NCBI GenBank assembly: GCA_964058805.1
Contig: CAXKVV010000823.1
Span: forward strand, 1-36,372
Source of the DNA: Schoenoplectus triqueter
Taxonomy: Eukaryota; Streptophyta; Magnoliopsida; Poales; Cyperaceae
DNA: 36,372 nucleotides
Direction of reading: 5' to 3'
Shown: in pieces, positions 1 to 10,924 of the stretch
Numbering within the stretch: the first letter of the stretch is position 1
Layout: each line of letters begins with the position of its first letter
Notes under the pieces: generated by a model
Told to the model about the DNA's origin: nothing
What the model saw: the letters and a program-made list of their open reading frames with translations, nothing else
The model's database searches: none
Program-made: the position numbers and the translations under genes

Positions 1-298
1 AGTTTGGGGAATTTCTCATCCTACCCCCAAAATATTCAATTTATCACAGACACTTTTTTTAAGTAATATTACAGAATCTCTTTATTAAAGTATCTATAGA
101 GTTAAACTTTCTGAAACCTAACCAAATAAAAATATTAAAATTCTCAGTATATAGTTTTTTTTTTTTGAGATTTCACTCGTATTATCAAACACAAGCGTTC
201 ATTTGTGATGTTACCTATATTTCTTATCATGTAATTTTTATTCTCTAGGGTTTGTTTGTCACTTTATGGAATAACAAAAAAATAGAAATAGAATTATT
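1..298. other. AT-rich intergenic DNA, no gene seen
   Basis: I see no open frame of note, splice-supported exon or RNA gene. The stretch is A/T-rich with homopolymer runs and ends at the inverted-repeat element beginning at 299. Confidence 0.6.
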
Positions 299-402
299 AT
301 TCCGACGAATTAAATTGTCAAACGAATTTTAGACTAAGTAGAAGAGTGCTAATCCGGTATACCAAGCTATAGGTGGTATACCGGATTAGCTCTCGTCGGA
401 AT
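299..402. repeat. Nested inverted repeat, MITE-like
   Basis: The outer 10-bp arms attccgacga (299-308) and tcgtcggaat (393-402) are perfect reverse complements. Inside them is a second perfect 17-bp inverted repeat (348-364 and 374-390) around a 9-nt spacer. Two nested perfect repeats in 104 bp suggest a small transposon end-pair or a foldback relic. No target duplication could be fixed, so the family is not assigned. Confidence 0.6.
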
Positions 403-414
403 AGTGATTATTAT

Positions 415-695
415 TTGATTATGTTGTATTATATTATTATATTATGATTATGATTATTATATTATTATATTATAATTATGATTTATTATTATATTATTTA
501 ATATTATTAAGATTATTATTACATTATTTATTTTATTATTACTTATTGTTATTATTATTATATTATATTATATTATATTATTATATTATGATTATAGTTA
601 TGATTATATTATTATTATATTATTATTATAATTATTTATTATGATTATGATATAATTTGATTATGTTGTATTATATTATTATATTATGATTATGT
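415..695. repeat. TAT/TTA-rich low-complexity satellite-like repeat
   Basis: The stretch is almost pure A/T, built from TTA/TAT triplets interrupted by GATTATG. A 39-bp segment (415-453) recurs directly at 657-695, so at least part of it arose by a duplication of about 242 bp. An open frame of 66 residues here is only a by-product of the repeat (Y, L and I only). Confidence 0.75.
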
Positions 696-2689
696 TTATA
701 TTTTTTATTATATTATTATGATTACAACTAAGAATATTATTATTTGTTATGATTATGATTATGAACATGGATTATAGATTATTATTATTTTACTATTATT
801 TTTATTATCATCATTGTTAGTATCATAATTATTCATATTTTAACTATTCTGATTAACAACCGTCAAATAATATTTTCGTTCTTCCGAATAGTTAAGAATA
901 TACTCTTTCGAAAATATATTATTCTATCACTCTTCCAAAATTACCACTCTTCCAAAGCTATTCCTTGATTTTCCAAATGATCCCTATAATTCTCTGAAAA
1001 AAAGATATATTCTATTGTTTATATCGCTACAATTATATACTAGTATATTGTCCATTCTTTGCTATGGGTGATTTCTATATTATATTTTTTATATCAAAAT
1101 TAAAAAATTTCATCTTATTCCAGTATAAAATATGATAACAAATAAATTAAGAAGCAAATACAATTAATCAATTGCTTTTATGCAATAATCATAACTTTTG
1201 TAAATATGTAATTAAATTTTAAATTTAGTAAATTCTTCAGTAAAATGATATTTTTTAGAAAATAGATAGGATAAATTGTATAATTTTTAATATAGCAGAT
1301 GTGTTATGAATTTAACAAAAACTTCAATAAAAACCCTAATATATCTAAACACTCATGTTCTCTCCAAAAAAATAATTAATGAATTTCAGTCAATCCTAAC
1401 CGTTACAGAATCAGAACACTTACACAAAGAGTAAATATTAGAAACAAAATTTCCAAGGATTTAGTTATTTAAAAAAACACTTTAGTGATAACATGCGAAT
1501 CATTTTTCATATTTTATTTTAGTCAGACATTATTGCTTTAATTATGACCCATGCAAATCACGATTATAATATCATTAAAATAAAAAATAGAATTAAATAT
1601 AATTTAAAAACATGTGTATCGAATTTAATATAATTAAAAAGGAATTGGACATTTATTTGAAAATTTAACGGTTCAATTTGTAAAGAGATGTATCTAAACA
1701 AGAAAGTCTTTTCGTTTGTAATTTAAAATTTGTTTATCTTGGTATCCATTTCTATCAGATATTGTGGTTGTCAATTTTTTAATCTCAAATTAGAATTTTA
1801 AAAATAATGTAAAATCTTTGGAGGCAATAATATACAAGATATTTTTTTCATTCAAAGTGTAAATATAATTTCTAGAAACATTAAGGTCTAAAAAATTTCG
1901 CCTTCAAAAATATAATTACGTATTAAATATTGAGAGGGGAGAACACAAGTCGTCGCTTTTTACCGTCTCTACTTGCTACGATTTGTTTTTGCAATCTCTA
2001 ACTAAAGATTTGTACACACAAAAGTCGCACAGCTGGACCAGATTCACATTTCATGTGGTCACCAACCCCCTTTTCAACATTTCTTTTTCGCTTTTGTATT
2101 AATTTAGGAAATGTTATCGAACTCATGATATTCGGTGCAAAAGATCTCTTGCAAAATACATTTTTTTCTTGGCTAATGTTGTTTTCGTTGACGATTAGCG
2201 TATCTTATCCTTTTCATTGTTGAAAAGTTCTCTCATCTCATGCAACTTCTTTCACTTTTAGTTTTGGTTGATATTTGACAATAAAATGGATCGTTATATA
2301 AAGTCAATTAGTCATTAGTCATTTGTAATTTAACAAAGTAACTTAATTTGTGAAGAGGGAAAGACTTGAAGATCCTTGATGGCAATCACAAGGTAATGCC
2401 TATTTTACCCCTATGGATGATCATTGATCATGTGCTGGCTCTCACACGAGAATAAATTATTTGGAGCTTGAGCTAGGATATTCATTACATGGTCTAGTAC
2501 ATATCATCTAATGTTGTTGTCGGAAATTAAATCCATGAAGCTTTTCCCCATCATGTGATAAGCAGACAAGAGAATAAAGAGATATATTGTGATTATTAAA
2601 GTTTAAAGGTACTCGAGTTTACTTTTGTTCGACCTGTTTAGCGTGTTAATGCGTTACATAACTAAATAAAAGAAAAATATAATAAAATT
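696..2689. other. Intergenic DNA, nothing recognised
   Basis: This is AT-rich DNA without a recognisable exon, RNA gene or transposon terminus. The part from about 1930 to 2600 is less A/T-biased than its surroundings and could be the flank of a gene or an old insertion. I could not support any function for it. Confidence 0.5.
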
Positions 2690-2992
2690 GCACACAATTT
2701 TTTGTTAATAAAAATTATTTTAAATCACGAGTAGAACAAAGGATGAGTTTTTTTTTAATCAAAATAGCAGGTCTGTCGAGGACCCAGGTCCGCCGTTCTT
2801 AAGTAATTTTTTTTAATTTTCAATCCAATAATTTAGAAATATATAAATTAATATAAATTTAATTAATATTATATTATGAAAGTACGAATTAATAATATTA
2901 TTATTACATAATCATAATAATTAAATAAAATAATCACATTAAAAAAATAATAACTAAATATAATGAATTTATTTATAATTAAAAATAGTAAA

Positions 2993-3032
<40 letters not shown>

Positions 3033-4140
3033 TAAATTCATAATTTAATTTAGATTATAAAATATAAATATAATAATTTTAGAAATATTTAAATTAAAAT
3101 TTTTTTATAACAAGTTAGAAATATTTTATACAATTAATTTATGAGTATATTATAAAAAATATAAATAAATATATATTTTGAGAAATAAAGTAAAATTTTA
3201 ATATATAATTCATGATGAAGTATATTATAAAAATATTGATTATTTTTTTATAAATTATCAGAATAATTCCAATTATAATGTATGAGGGTGATAATATCAT
3301 CACAAGATCAACATATATTGGTTATGATAATAATTCTAAAATTTTCTTTCTTAAAATTGCTAGAGAATTAATATTTTTGAGATATTATTTTAAATAAAAT
3401 ATTGATAAAAAATTACTTACTATTTTTTATAATTCATTAATAATAAATTATTTTTGAATACTATTCATAATTTATTACTACAAGATTATAATTTACAGTC
3501 AAATATATCTACTAATTTAAATAATTTATTAATGAAAAAATAATTAATATTTTCCTAAAATTTATCATTAATTATATATTAAAATTTTACTTTATCTTCA
3601 AAAAGTACATACTAATTTAGATTTTTTATAATATACTAATAAAATTAATTCTATAAAATATTTCTAAATTTCTAAATATATTTTTTAAATTTCTTATTAT
3701 AAAATAATTTAAATTAAGTTAAATGTTTTCTAAATTATTAGAATTATATTTTATAATCTAATTATAAAAAAATAGTTTATTGGTATAATTATTATAATTA
3801 TATTGTTATAATTTTTAAGTGTAAATATTTCATGATATTTGGTTAATATTAATTTATATTTTTAATATGATTATTTTTTAATGGTTATGATGATATAATA
3901 ATAATATTTTTACTTTATAACATAATAATTGTATTTATTATTAATTTGTATATTTTTAGATTATTGTAATTAATTTTGAATGAAAATTGAATAAAATTAT
4001 CTAGATCCACCTTTAAGAAAGATAGACCTGGGTCCTTTATCAAAGATAAACCTGCTATTTCGATAAAAAAAATATCTCCTCACTTGCTCTATTTGTGATT
4101 TAAAATAGTTTTTATTAATAAAAAAAATTCAGAACAATGC
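2690..4140. mobile_element. 1.45-kb foldback (palindromic) element
   Basis: The two halves are imperfect reverse complements over nearly their full length. Paired landmarks are 2704-2728 with 4095-4120, aaatagcaggt at 2762-2772 with its complement at 4050-4060, gacccaggtc at 2781-2790 with 4025-4034, and a perfect 25-bp pair at 3186-3210 and 3570-3594. The centre lies near 3390-3411. It codes for nothing visible and is very A/T-rich. The shape fits a foldback or long-TIR MITE, or two old copies in head-to-head orientation. Edges are approximate and no target duplication was fixed. Confidence 0.7.
2996..3028 (+). repeat. (TAA)11 microsatellite
   Basis: This is a perfect run of eleven TAA units inside the left arm of the foldback element. 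The right arm has no equal run, so it expanded or arose after the arms formed. Confidence 0.9.
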
Positions 4141-6018
4141 AAGTAGGCAACAATATTTTGTTTATATTTCCTATGAGGAATTAAAAATCTGCTAGAGTCT
4201 CTTAACTTATATTTATTGTAATTATACATACAGGACTTTACCACCTAATTTTTTGAGTTGAATAATAAAATGAATCGTTTTCTTTCCGTTTTCAAAGTTT
4301 TGTTAGTTAATTAATTGAATATATTGAATATGATATTATTAATGAAAATTTGACTCAATTGGTGCCATCGGCCAACTAACTCCAGTTATATTTGATTAGA
4401 ATTAAATTGAAAATAAATATGTGACTCGATCTTCAGCGGCTATGTTTGGTAAAACTTAAATGTAGATGGAGATTATTTCTATCCAAATTGATATAAAGAT
4501 GATAATATATATAGTATGAGAAGATAACAGCTATACTTTATCATGCTTCAGTCAAGTACCAAATGCAAATAATATTCACACTTTTGGAAATAGAGTTAAT
4601 GGATATAGTTGACCCATTTATTATTTGTTTATCCACTCAATGAACTGCTATTCGAGATATATTCGGATGAAGAAAAGGATCTTTTTTTTTGAAAGACTAG
4701 ATTCAATTAATCTAGCTTTTTTTTAATGTTAAAAAAACATGCCCCATAAAAACAGCACTGCGTGTATAAGACTAGATTCAATTACCTGCATTAACAACAA
4801 ACCAACGAGAAAATGTCAGTAAAATTTATGGCTTCAAGAAAATTTTCAGGCTAGATTTCAATGGCTAGAGTTTTGATGGTTATTGTGGATGAATTAGTTT
4901 CGAAAAAGACGGAGCAACAAAAGAGACACAGAAGGAGCAGAAATACAGTAAAAAAAAAGATAACTATTGGGAGAAACAAAACACGTGTTTCTCTTCTTCC
5001 ACTCATAGCAGAAATGCTCTCCTCTCTCTTTGTGGTTAAGATCGAAAAAAAAATAAAAGAGTACAAAGTTTAAGAGTGGGGGTGATGATAAAGAGGTGAA
5101 GATCCTTAAGTGAAGACGAGACGAACGCGAGGCAATGGGAAAAAGCCAGGACGGAGCTGAAATTGGCAGCTAGGATTTTCCTCAGTCTCGCTCTTTTTTC
5201 TCTCTCGGCGTGTGTCAACGTTTCTCATCAATCCCATAATTTTGAGAATATTATTTCAAACACATGTGTTATATGTAAAAAAAAAAATCCGCAATTCTAT
5301 AATTCTGATATGTGATCAATGAATGTAAATCAAATTGCAAAAAATGAAGATGAATTTTCCAGTTTTGATATATGTTATTTTAAATTAGTTCTTTATTATT
5401 TTATTTTTCATATGATATTATTTGTCAGTACTCAGTTGACTTCAATTTCGTTTCCAAAATTTTATTATTTTGTTTATAAAGATTTTTTTTTAAAAGAGTG
5501 GTTTCTCACCTGTTTCATTAGAGAAACTTAGTTTGAAATGGATATCACAACCGGATGTCCTGGATATTTAGGCTATAAAGTATCAAACAACTAAAAATAA
5601 TAAACACAGATATGATAATAGAACTTACAATATGAATGTTTTAAACAAAAAGTAACAACAGGAAACAAAATAGCTCAGTCTCATAACATCTAATTTAAAA
5701 TCCGAAGTTCTCCAATCACTTTTGAGACTCAAATGGCAAAGAAAATTTCAAAATTGATCCCGCTTTTCTTAAAAAAGAATTAATTATTATGACTCATACA
5801 TTAAAAAAAGTTTTTGAATCAATGACATAGGTTTAATTAGAATGGATTAATATCTGAAATTTTGAATCATGTATCTTAAAACGGATGATTAAATCACGTT
5901 CACTGTAGTGTATTTAGATGATTTAAACTGCATTTTCTTGAATACATTAAAAATAAATAAAAAATATAGACATATTATTTATAATAGATATTAATGATGC
6001 ACAAGTTTTAGTAAAGAT
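4141..6018. other. Intergenic DNA, nothing recognised
   Basis: There are only short open frames (60-71 codons) in conflicting frames around 4851-5218 and 5319-5531. None resembles a family I know or joins a neighbour through plausible splice sites. The stretch 5100-5220 is richer in G/C and purines than its flanks. I see no RNA gene. Confidence 0.5.
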
Positions 6019-7009
6019 ATTAATGTTAGTAAAGTGATTTAGAGGACTAATCATTTATGATGGTGTTTTTATTTTGTTTTATATATTGAATGATTTGTAT
6101 CATTTTGTTCCTTGAATTTTAATATTTTATAGATTATTTGAGTTGATGCCTTGAATTGTGAAACTCTATAAATGTTATTAAAACTCTGAATTGTCTCTAG
6201 TCCCATATCATTAGTACGGAACACTGAATGCTAATATGGACTAGTATGTGGATTAATGTGTGATCATGTTTCACAAATCACTGATACAGAGTATCTATTT
6301 AATCACATAAATATACATATATGGAATGCATGATATTGGACCTGACCCACTTTGATTTGCTGTATGAATTGTGTTTGTGTCATCAGCAAAGATCATAAAT
6401 TAGTATTAATTCTATTATCTGATATATTCATAATTTTAGATAATTAATATATATTTTATGCGATTATCAAACGTTGCTTTTAACCGAGAGCTATAAAGGT
6501 AATTTCCGGATATATATAAATTATGGATAGTCAATAATATATTTTGTCCGTCTCATTTCTATGAGATTAATGATATCTCTGAGCCCCTTGATGCAGTGAT
6601 AACTATTATGCTTGTAATTTATGATTATGGGATGATCACATATAAATAATTATGCACTGAGGATCAAGAAAATAATTAATGGTCAAGGATGATATATTCT
6701 GACGGTTAACATTAATTAATAGATATTACGTGAAAAAAGAATTAAAAGATCATGATTTGTTTGTGTTTGATCGGGTGATCATAATACATTTGTCAATTAT
6801 AATTTATAAATTAATGTATATTAATTTATTATTTATCAAGATATGGATTCTACCGGGTCACTCTATTTGATAAGTTGAAGCATGAAATAATTAATTAATT
6901 ATGCAGGGTATAATTAATTAAATATATAATTGGATTGAATCAATTTAAGTAAGACTCAAATTATGGATGAGATTTACTTGAACTCGGAGTATGCCCAAGC
7001 ACTTAAAGA

Positions 7010-7082
7010 TTTCGGCAAATGGTAATTAACCATCACTTGCCACCTGCGCAAGTGGAGAGGTTAATAACCTCTCTGCCCGAAA
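7010..7082 (+). other. Cloverleaf-shaped cluster of inverted repeats
   Basis: Three perfect hairpins stand back to back: 7019-7033 (5-bp stem), 7034-7054 (7-bp stem, 7-nt loop) and 7055-7073 (9-bp stem, 1-nt centre). They are enclosed by a closing stem of tttcggca (7010-7017) with tgcccgaaa (7074-7082), eight pairs with one bulged C. Total size and shape resemble a tRNA, but the third arm has no T-loop and there is no intron-less tRNA consensus, so it is not called a tRNA. It lies about 160 bp upstream of the TATA box of the probable solo LTR. Confidence 0.6.
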
Positions 7083-7244
7083 GTTTATTTAATTAATTAA
7101 TGAATAACCAGTGTTGGTTATATGACGCTCCCTCTCTCTGACGAAGAGTTAATTTTTAATTCTTTGAAAGTGTACATCTCTCTCATCCGAAAAAGCATAA
7201 GGAGAGTTGATTATTTTATTTTCTCTCTCTTCTAAATCCAATTG

Positions 7245-7254
7245 TATATATATA
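7245..7254 (+). promoter_or_regulatory. Possible TATA box of the probable solo LTR
   Basis: TATATATATA precedes a stretch of more balanced base composition, as in an LTR promoter followed by R-U5. It is short and A/T-only in an A/T-rich region, so the call is weak. Confidence 0.3.
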
Positions 7255-7708
7255 CCTCTCATGTGTTGAGACCAAAAATGATTTGAAATCTTATTCTATT
7301 GGAGGTCTAGCAGTCTCGCTTCGATGCGTCAAGGAGTGCACGCGGTAAAGACTTCACGCTTGGAAAGCTTTTGAGAGACGAGATGACGACTTTGCGGTGA
7401 TTGGTGAAGGCACACGCAACCACCATCCAAAGAAAGTCATCACGCTTGGTTGCGAGTAAGATATATTATTCATAAATTTATTTGTTAAATTCAAATTTTA
7501 TACACATAATCCTTAATTTTCAATTGAGTTGTATGAAAAATTTTAAAATTTCGCATCTCATATATGTCACAAACCCAACAATTAACACCCATTATTTATT
7601 TTATATATTAAAATTAATGATGTTACTCAATGCTGTGATTTTTCTTTCAATTTGGCCCCTCTTATCTCTTCCGGTTTTCATCTCCCTCCACTCCATCAGA
7701 TAACTGAC

Positions 7709-7980
7709 AATTGACAATGAGAGCATCAACATCCCATTGTCAAATTGATTGTCAAATCTCATTTGACAATTATCATTTGAATTTTAGGAAGGTAAAAACT
7801 AGACAAAATTAAATAATTGTCTAAATTTGACATTTCATTTGACAAACTACGTTAGCGTAGGAGTAGAAAATTAATTATGAAAGTGTCATTTTGACAATTT
7901 CATTCTATTCAGGGATGCCACTCTTATAATGAACTGCCAATTTGATGACGTGACATAAAAAATTAATCTTGACAATCGAC
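7709..7980. repeat. Cluster of TTGACAAT / ATTGTCAA motifs, possible MITE
   Basis: TTGACA and its complement TGTCAA occur many times in both orientations in about 270 bp. The edges gagagcatcaacatccc (near 7720) and the complement of gggatgccactc (7912-7923) look like diverged inverted termini of a MITE. No convincing target duplication was found. Confidence 0.35.
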
Positions 7981-8102
7981 ACCGATTCGGATGCTTTGAC
8001 GATCTCTTTTCGTTGCCACTCCTCGCTACTTCAGCTTCCCATCTTTCTTCTTCTCCCTTATCCATTTCTAAGGTGTCAACGTAATCCCATTTGATCGTTT
8101 CG

Positions 8103-8130
8103 CCATTTCATTTCGTGTGAAATGAAATGG
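8103..8130. repeat. 12-bp perfect inverted repeat, 4-nt loop
   Basis: ccatttcatttc (8103-8114) and gaaatgaaatgg (8119-8130) are exact reverse complements around gtgt. No T-run follows and no function is implied. Confidence 0.7.
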
Positions 8131-8432
8131 AATGGTCAAGGATTTTCATTTCGTTTTAATAATGAAACTATTAACATAAACACATTTAATTTCGTCGTTG
8201 AAACAAAATGATTGACGAAACTCATCTGTTTCGTGATCATTTCAGCCATTGTTTTATTTTGCATTCCATATGAATGCTATAAAATATTGTTTATGAAAAA
8301 CACAGAGGGAAAAACAATATATCACTCTATCGATATTAACAAAAAAATAACACTCATAGATAATCAAGTCAACAAAGAAAATTTTCTTTACAGAACTTCA
8401 TATTTTGAAACTTTTTATAATCCTTTTATTAT

Positions 8433-8930
8433 CTACGGTATTGAATTTTTTTTCTCAATGAAAATAATTAAATAATCATTCATCCATTTATATCTCATAC
8501 TACTATTTGTGTCGGTTTTCACCAAATTCATTGTCGAAAATACTCGTTCAATATTAGCAGTTGCTATCGGCAATATCAAGCCCAAATTTATCAACTTATA
8601 GATTAATGTATAAACATTATGCCTATTTATTTTCACCATTTTTTTAGTTCCTCCAAATTACTTACCTTCAAAAAGTCTTTATCATTTTGTATATCCATAA
8701 TATAATTTTTCAATTGACTCACAAAGATAGAAAACTCAAATTGATTGAAATTAAATGGATAAAATTGGACTAATTGAAGCAACTTATCTTTGTTAAAAGA
8801 TAAAAAAAGTTCTTCGGATCCAAACACAATACACAAATGAAAAGTTCGGTATTTATTTTCGTAAATCTGTTATAAAGTTCTTGCAATTGTATATCAATAA
8901 CCATGTAAAACAGATTAACATGATAATAAA
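8433..8930 (-). pseudogene. hAT transposase C-terminal remnant (frameshifted)
   Basis: Read on the minus strand, 8930-8837 gives an LFYMVIDIQLQELYNRF stretch. It runs on into a segment containing LLQLVQFYPFNF (8836 down to about 8633), then, in another frame, LILPIATANIERVFSTM and KWMNDYLIIFIEK (8639-8433). These match the order of the C-terminal region and hAT dimerisation domain (hATC) of plant hAT transposases of the zinc-finger/TTF-type group. The frame changes near 8635, there is no long upstream open frame, and the acidic catalytic part is not visible, so it is a dead fragment. On the minus strand the 5' end of the element would lie to the right, and a hAT-like terminus does occur near 10,137. 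Family resemblance is from memory of conserved motifs. Confidence 0.7.
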
Positions 8931-9073
8931 TTAGTTATGTTTCTTCAAATTTGTGTTATCAACATATAAATTATTCATATTTAGATGTTGATCCTTCCAC
9001 CGGATTCAAGAATTTTCTATCTAAATAGATAATAAGAGAGACAAAATACCGCATCCTTATTTATATTATATTG

Positions 9074-9163
9074 CAATCAAGTTTTGTACTTGTCAAACCA
9101 AATAGTGTTAAACCTTCTCAAAAGTTCACCAGTAAACTCACTTTGGGGAAAATCACAGTTGTA
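9074..9163 (+). repeat. Direct repeat copy A (partner at 9993-10082)
   Basis: About 90 bp here are closely similar to 9993-10082, offset 919 bp, both with ttttgtact at the start and aatcacagttgta at the end. The right copy adjoins the hAT-like terminus near 10,137, so this looks like duplicated subterminal sequence of that element. Confidence 0.75.
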
Positions 9164-9641
9164 ACTTCCTTACATTCTGAATTCCCAAATTTTTTTTTCT
9201 ACAGCTTGTGTATCCAATTAAAGAAAACAAAAAAGAGAACTCAATTCTAGTGATTATTCCTAACTACACAATAATTACCATGCAATTTAGTACTTTTTTG
9301 TTTATTACAGCCCAGACTCAGAACAGGAAATTTTAGTTAAGGGAAATAAAATTCAAATTGGTTATCATACCAGCTGGTATTTAACACTGCACAAGTGGTA
9401 TGGCATTAAGCCCAAATCATTGTGTCACTTTCGTCAGGAGAAAAACCACCATCAACTTTAGCCAACTGAAATAGTAAACTTATATGGTATATCAACAAGC
9501 AGTAAAACTTGAGAAACAAACGATGTAAAACTTGAGATAAATTAAGCAGTAAATGCCTTACCAGTAAAGAGAGCGAGAGGCCGAGAGCCTGCCAGACAAC
9601 GTCACCGTCTCATCGCACACTGGCGCATCACATATGCCGTC

Positions 9642-9699
9642 GTCGCGTCACTAGTCGCTAGTCGCCGTCGCGTCACTAGTCGCTAGTCGCCGTCGCGTC
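9642..9699 (+). repeat. 25-bp GC-rich tandem repeat, 2.3 copies
   Basis: Units at 9642-9666 and 9667-9691 are identical, followed by a partial third. They sit in an island rich in CG dinucleotides (about 9590-9900), unlike all surrounding DNA. Confidence 0.85.
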
Positions 9700-9992
9700 G
9701 TTCACTGGCGCACAGATATCGCCGCGTCGCCACCTACGGTCTACTCGTTGTTTGTCAGAGAGAGGAATGGGCCATCGCGAGTATGTCAGAGAGACTGAGA
9801 GAGCGGAAAATTTTCAAAAGCGGAATGAGCCATCGGCATCGCGATTCACGAGTCAGAGAGAGCGGAGGAATTTATTTTTCACAGCCCATAGCGAGACTCA
9901 GACGGGCCGAATAATGTTGGATTAGGGTGGGGGCAAAACTTAATTCCAAAGACATTATTTTTCAAAATGAGCATGCAAAATAATCATTTGTT

Positions 9993-10082
9993 AAACCAAA
10001 TTTTGTACTCATCAAACTAAATGGTGTTAAACCTTCTTAAAAGTCCATCAGTAAACTCACTTCGGAGAAAATCACAGTTGTA
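9993..10082 (+). repeat. Direct repeat copy B (partner at 9074-9163)
   Basis: This is the second copy of the roughly 90-bp repeat. It is followed within 60 bp by the hAT-like terminal sequence, which copy A lacks. Confidence 0.75.
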
Positions 10083-10110
10083 GGATTGACATGAGCCATT
10101 TGTTAGGTAA

Positions 10111-10137
10111 TATCGACGTACAGTAGATCCGCCCTCG
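10111..10137 (-). repeat. hAT-like terminal inverted repeat (right end)
   Basis: Read on the minus strand it begins GAGGGCGGATCTACTG. That resembles the left end of the MITE at 23609 (CAGGGGCGGATCCACC). It would be the 5' terminus of the decayed hAT element whose transposase remnant lies at 8433-8930. The opposite terminus was not found. Confidence 0.45.
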
Positions 10138-10924
10138 GGGACGAAGTTGTCCGGAATTTTCGCACACTTCAATTATTACAATGAATATCAAGGCCCTTTG
10201 AACCAAATAATCATGCCAGACAAAAAAACGCCCAAAAGGTAATATAAAACTATAACTTGTAGTCTATACTTGTCTATTCAGGCTGGGCCTATTTTAGGCC
10301 GAGTATTTTGGTCAGTAAAGAATCCAACGGGATAGGACTGAAAGTCAATTTTGGATTCGAGGTGCATACTTTCAAATTCATACTCACAACTTGGTGTGCA
10401 CTTATTAAATGTGGATATCATTCTTCATTCTAGTTATTTTGTAAGCAATTAACTTGTAATCCATTATTATTTATAACAAATATTTTCTGTACCGTTAAGC
10501 GGTTAAGGGGAATGAATTTGATATTCTTTTGCACCCATTTTATGGGCGATTTTAATTTCAATACATCGCCCAAGAAAGAAAAAAAGAATTGAAACAGAAA
10601 CCAATTTCAAATCCAAAGCCATTAGATATATATTTCTTTACTCACGCCAGATTGTACCAATTTATTATCTGAAACAGGACATTAAATCTTTTTTCCCCAA
10701 CAGATGTGTACATAGTTTAGTTAAAGATGTGTTTCATCAACGATTACATGAATTGAAAGTAAATTTAACAGCATAATAGTACCTACGTTTGTGGCGTAAA
10801 AATCTGTTTATATTGCTTCAATCTAACTTTAGTATATCATAATTGCAAGTAGATTTGCAAATTCGTTTGTGCTCCAGTTTAACTAAATTACAACTTTCCA
10901 TCTCCAATTTGATGCATCCACAAT
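10138..10924. other. Intergenic DNA and 3' flank of the FAR gene
   Basis: No exon or RNA gene is visible. The right part must include the 3' UTR of the reductase gene (minus strand, stop at 10925). I could not fix a poly(A) signal with confidence in such A/T-rich DNA. Confidence 0.5.

Larger units (their letters stand above)
6024..7580 (+). mobile_element. Probable solo LTR of a retrotransposon
   Basis: The right end ...caaacccaaca with the possible left start TGTTAG gives short inverted termini of the TG..CA kind. Both sides show the 5-mer attaa (6019-6023 and 7581-7585), as expected for a retroviral-type target duplication. Inside, a TATATATATA box (7245-7254) is followed by a less A/T-biased stretch (7290-7460) resembling an R-U5 region. 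No primer-binding site or coding region follows, so this would be a solo LTR. The left edge is uncertain because attaaTG also occurs at about 5985 and 6252. Confidence 0.4.

Noticed and set aside
444..644. 66-codon open frame of Y, L and I
   Set aside because: It is a translation of the TAT/TTA satellite and has no protein character.
4851..5218. Overlapping short open frames on both strands
   Set aside because: All are under 72 codons, mutually overlapping, without family likeness or splice partners.
7010..7082. Calling the cloverleaf a tRNA gene
   Set aside because: The 9-bp arm has no seven-base T-loop, there is no TTCRA box, and no plausible anticodon loop, so only the shape agrees.
7138..7169. 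Hammerhead ribozyme-like core: CTGACGA, an 8-bp stem (7145-7152 with 7156-7163), then GAAA
   Set aside because: Two extra T residues separate the stem from GAAA, and I found no matching stem I and stem III with a proper cleavage triplet on either side. The core words alone can occur by chance.
8212..8475. 87-codon plus-strand open frame with a hydrophobic start
   Set aside because: It overlaps the hAT transposase remnant on the other strand, has no recognisable domain, and its hydrophobicity follows from A/T-rich codons.
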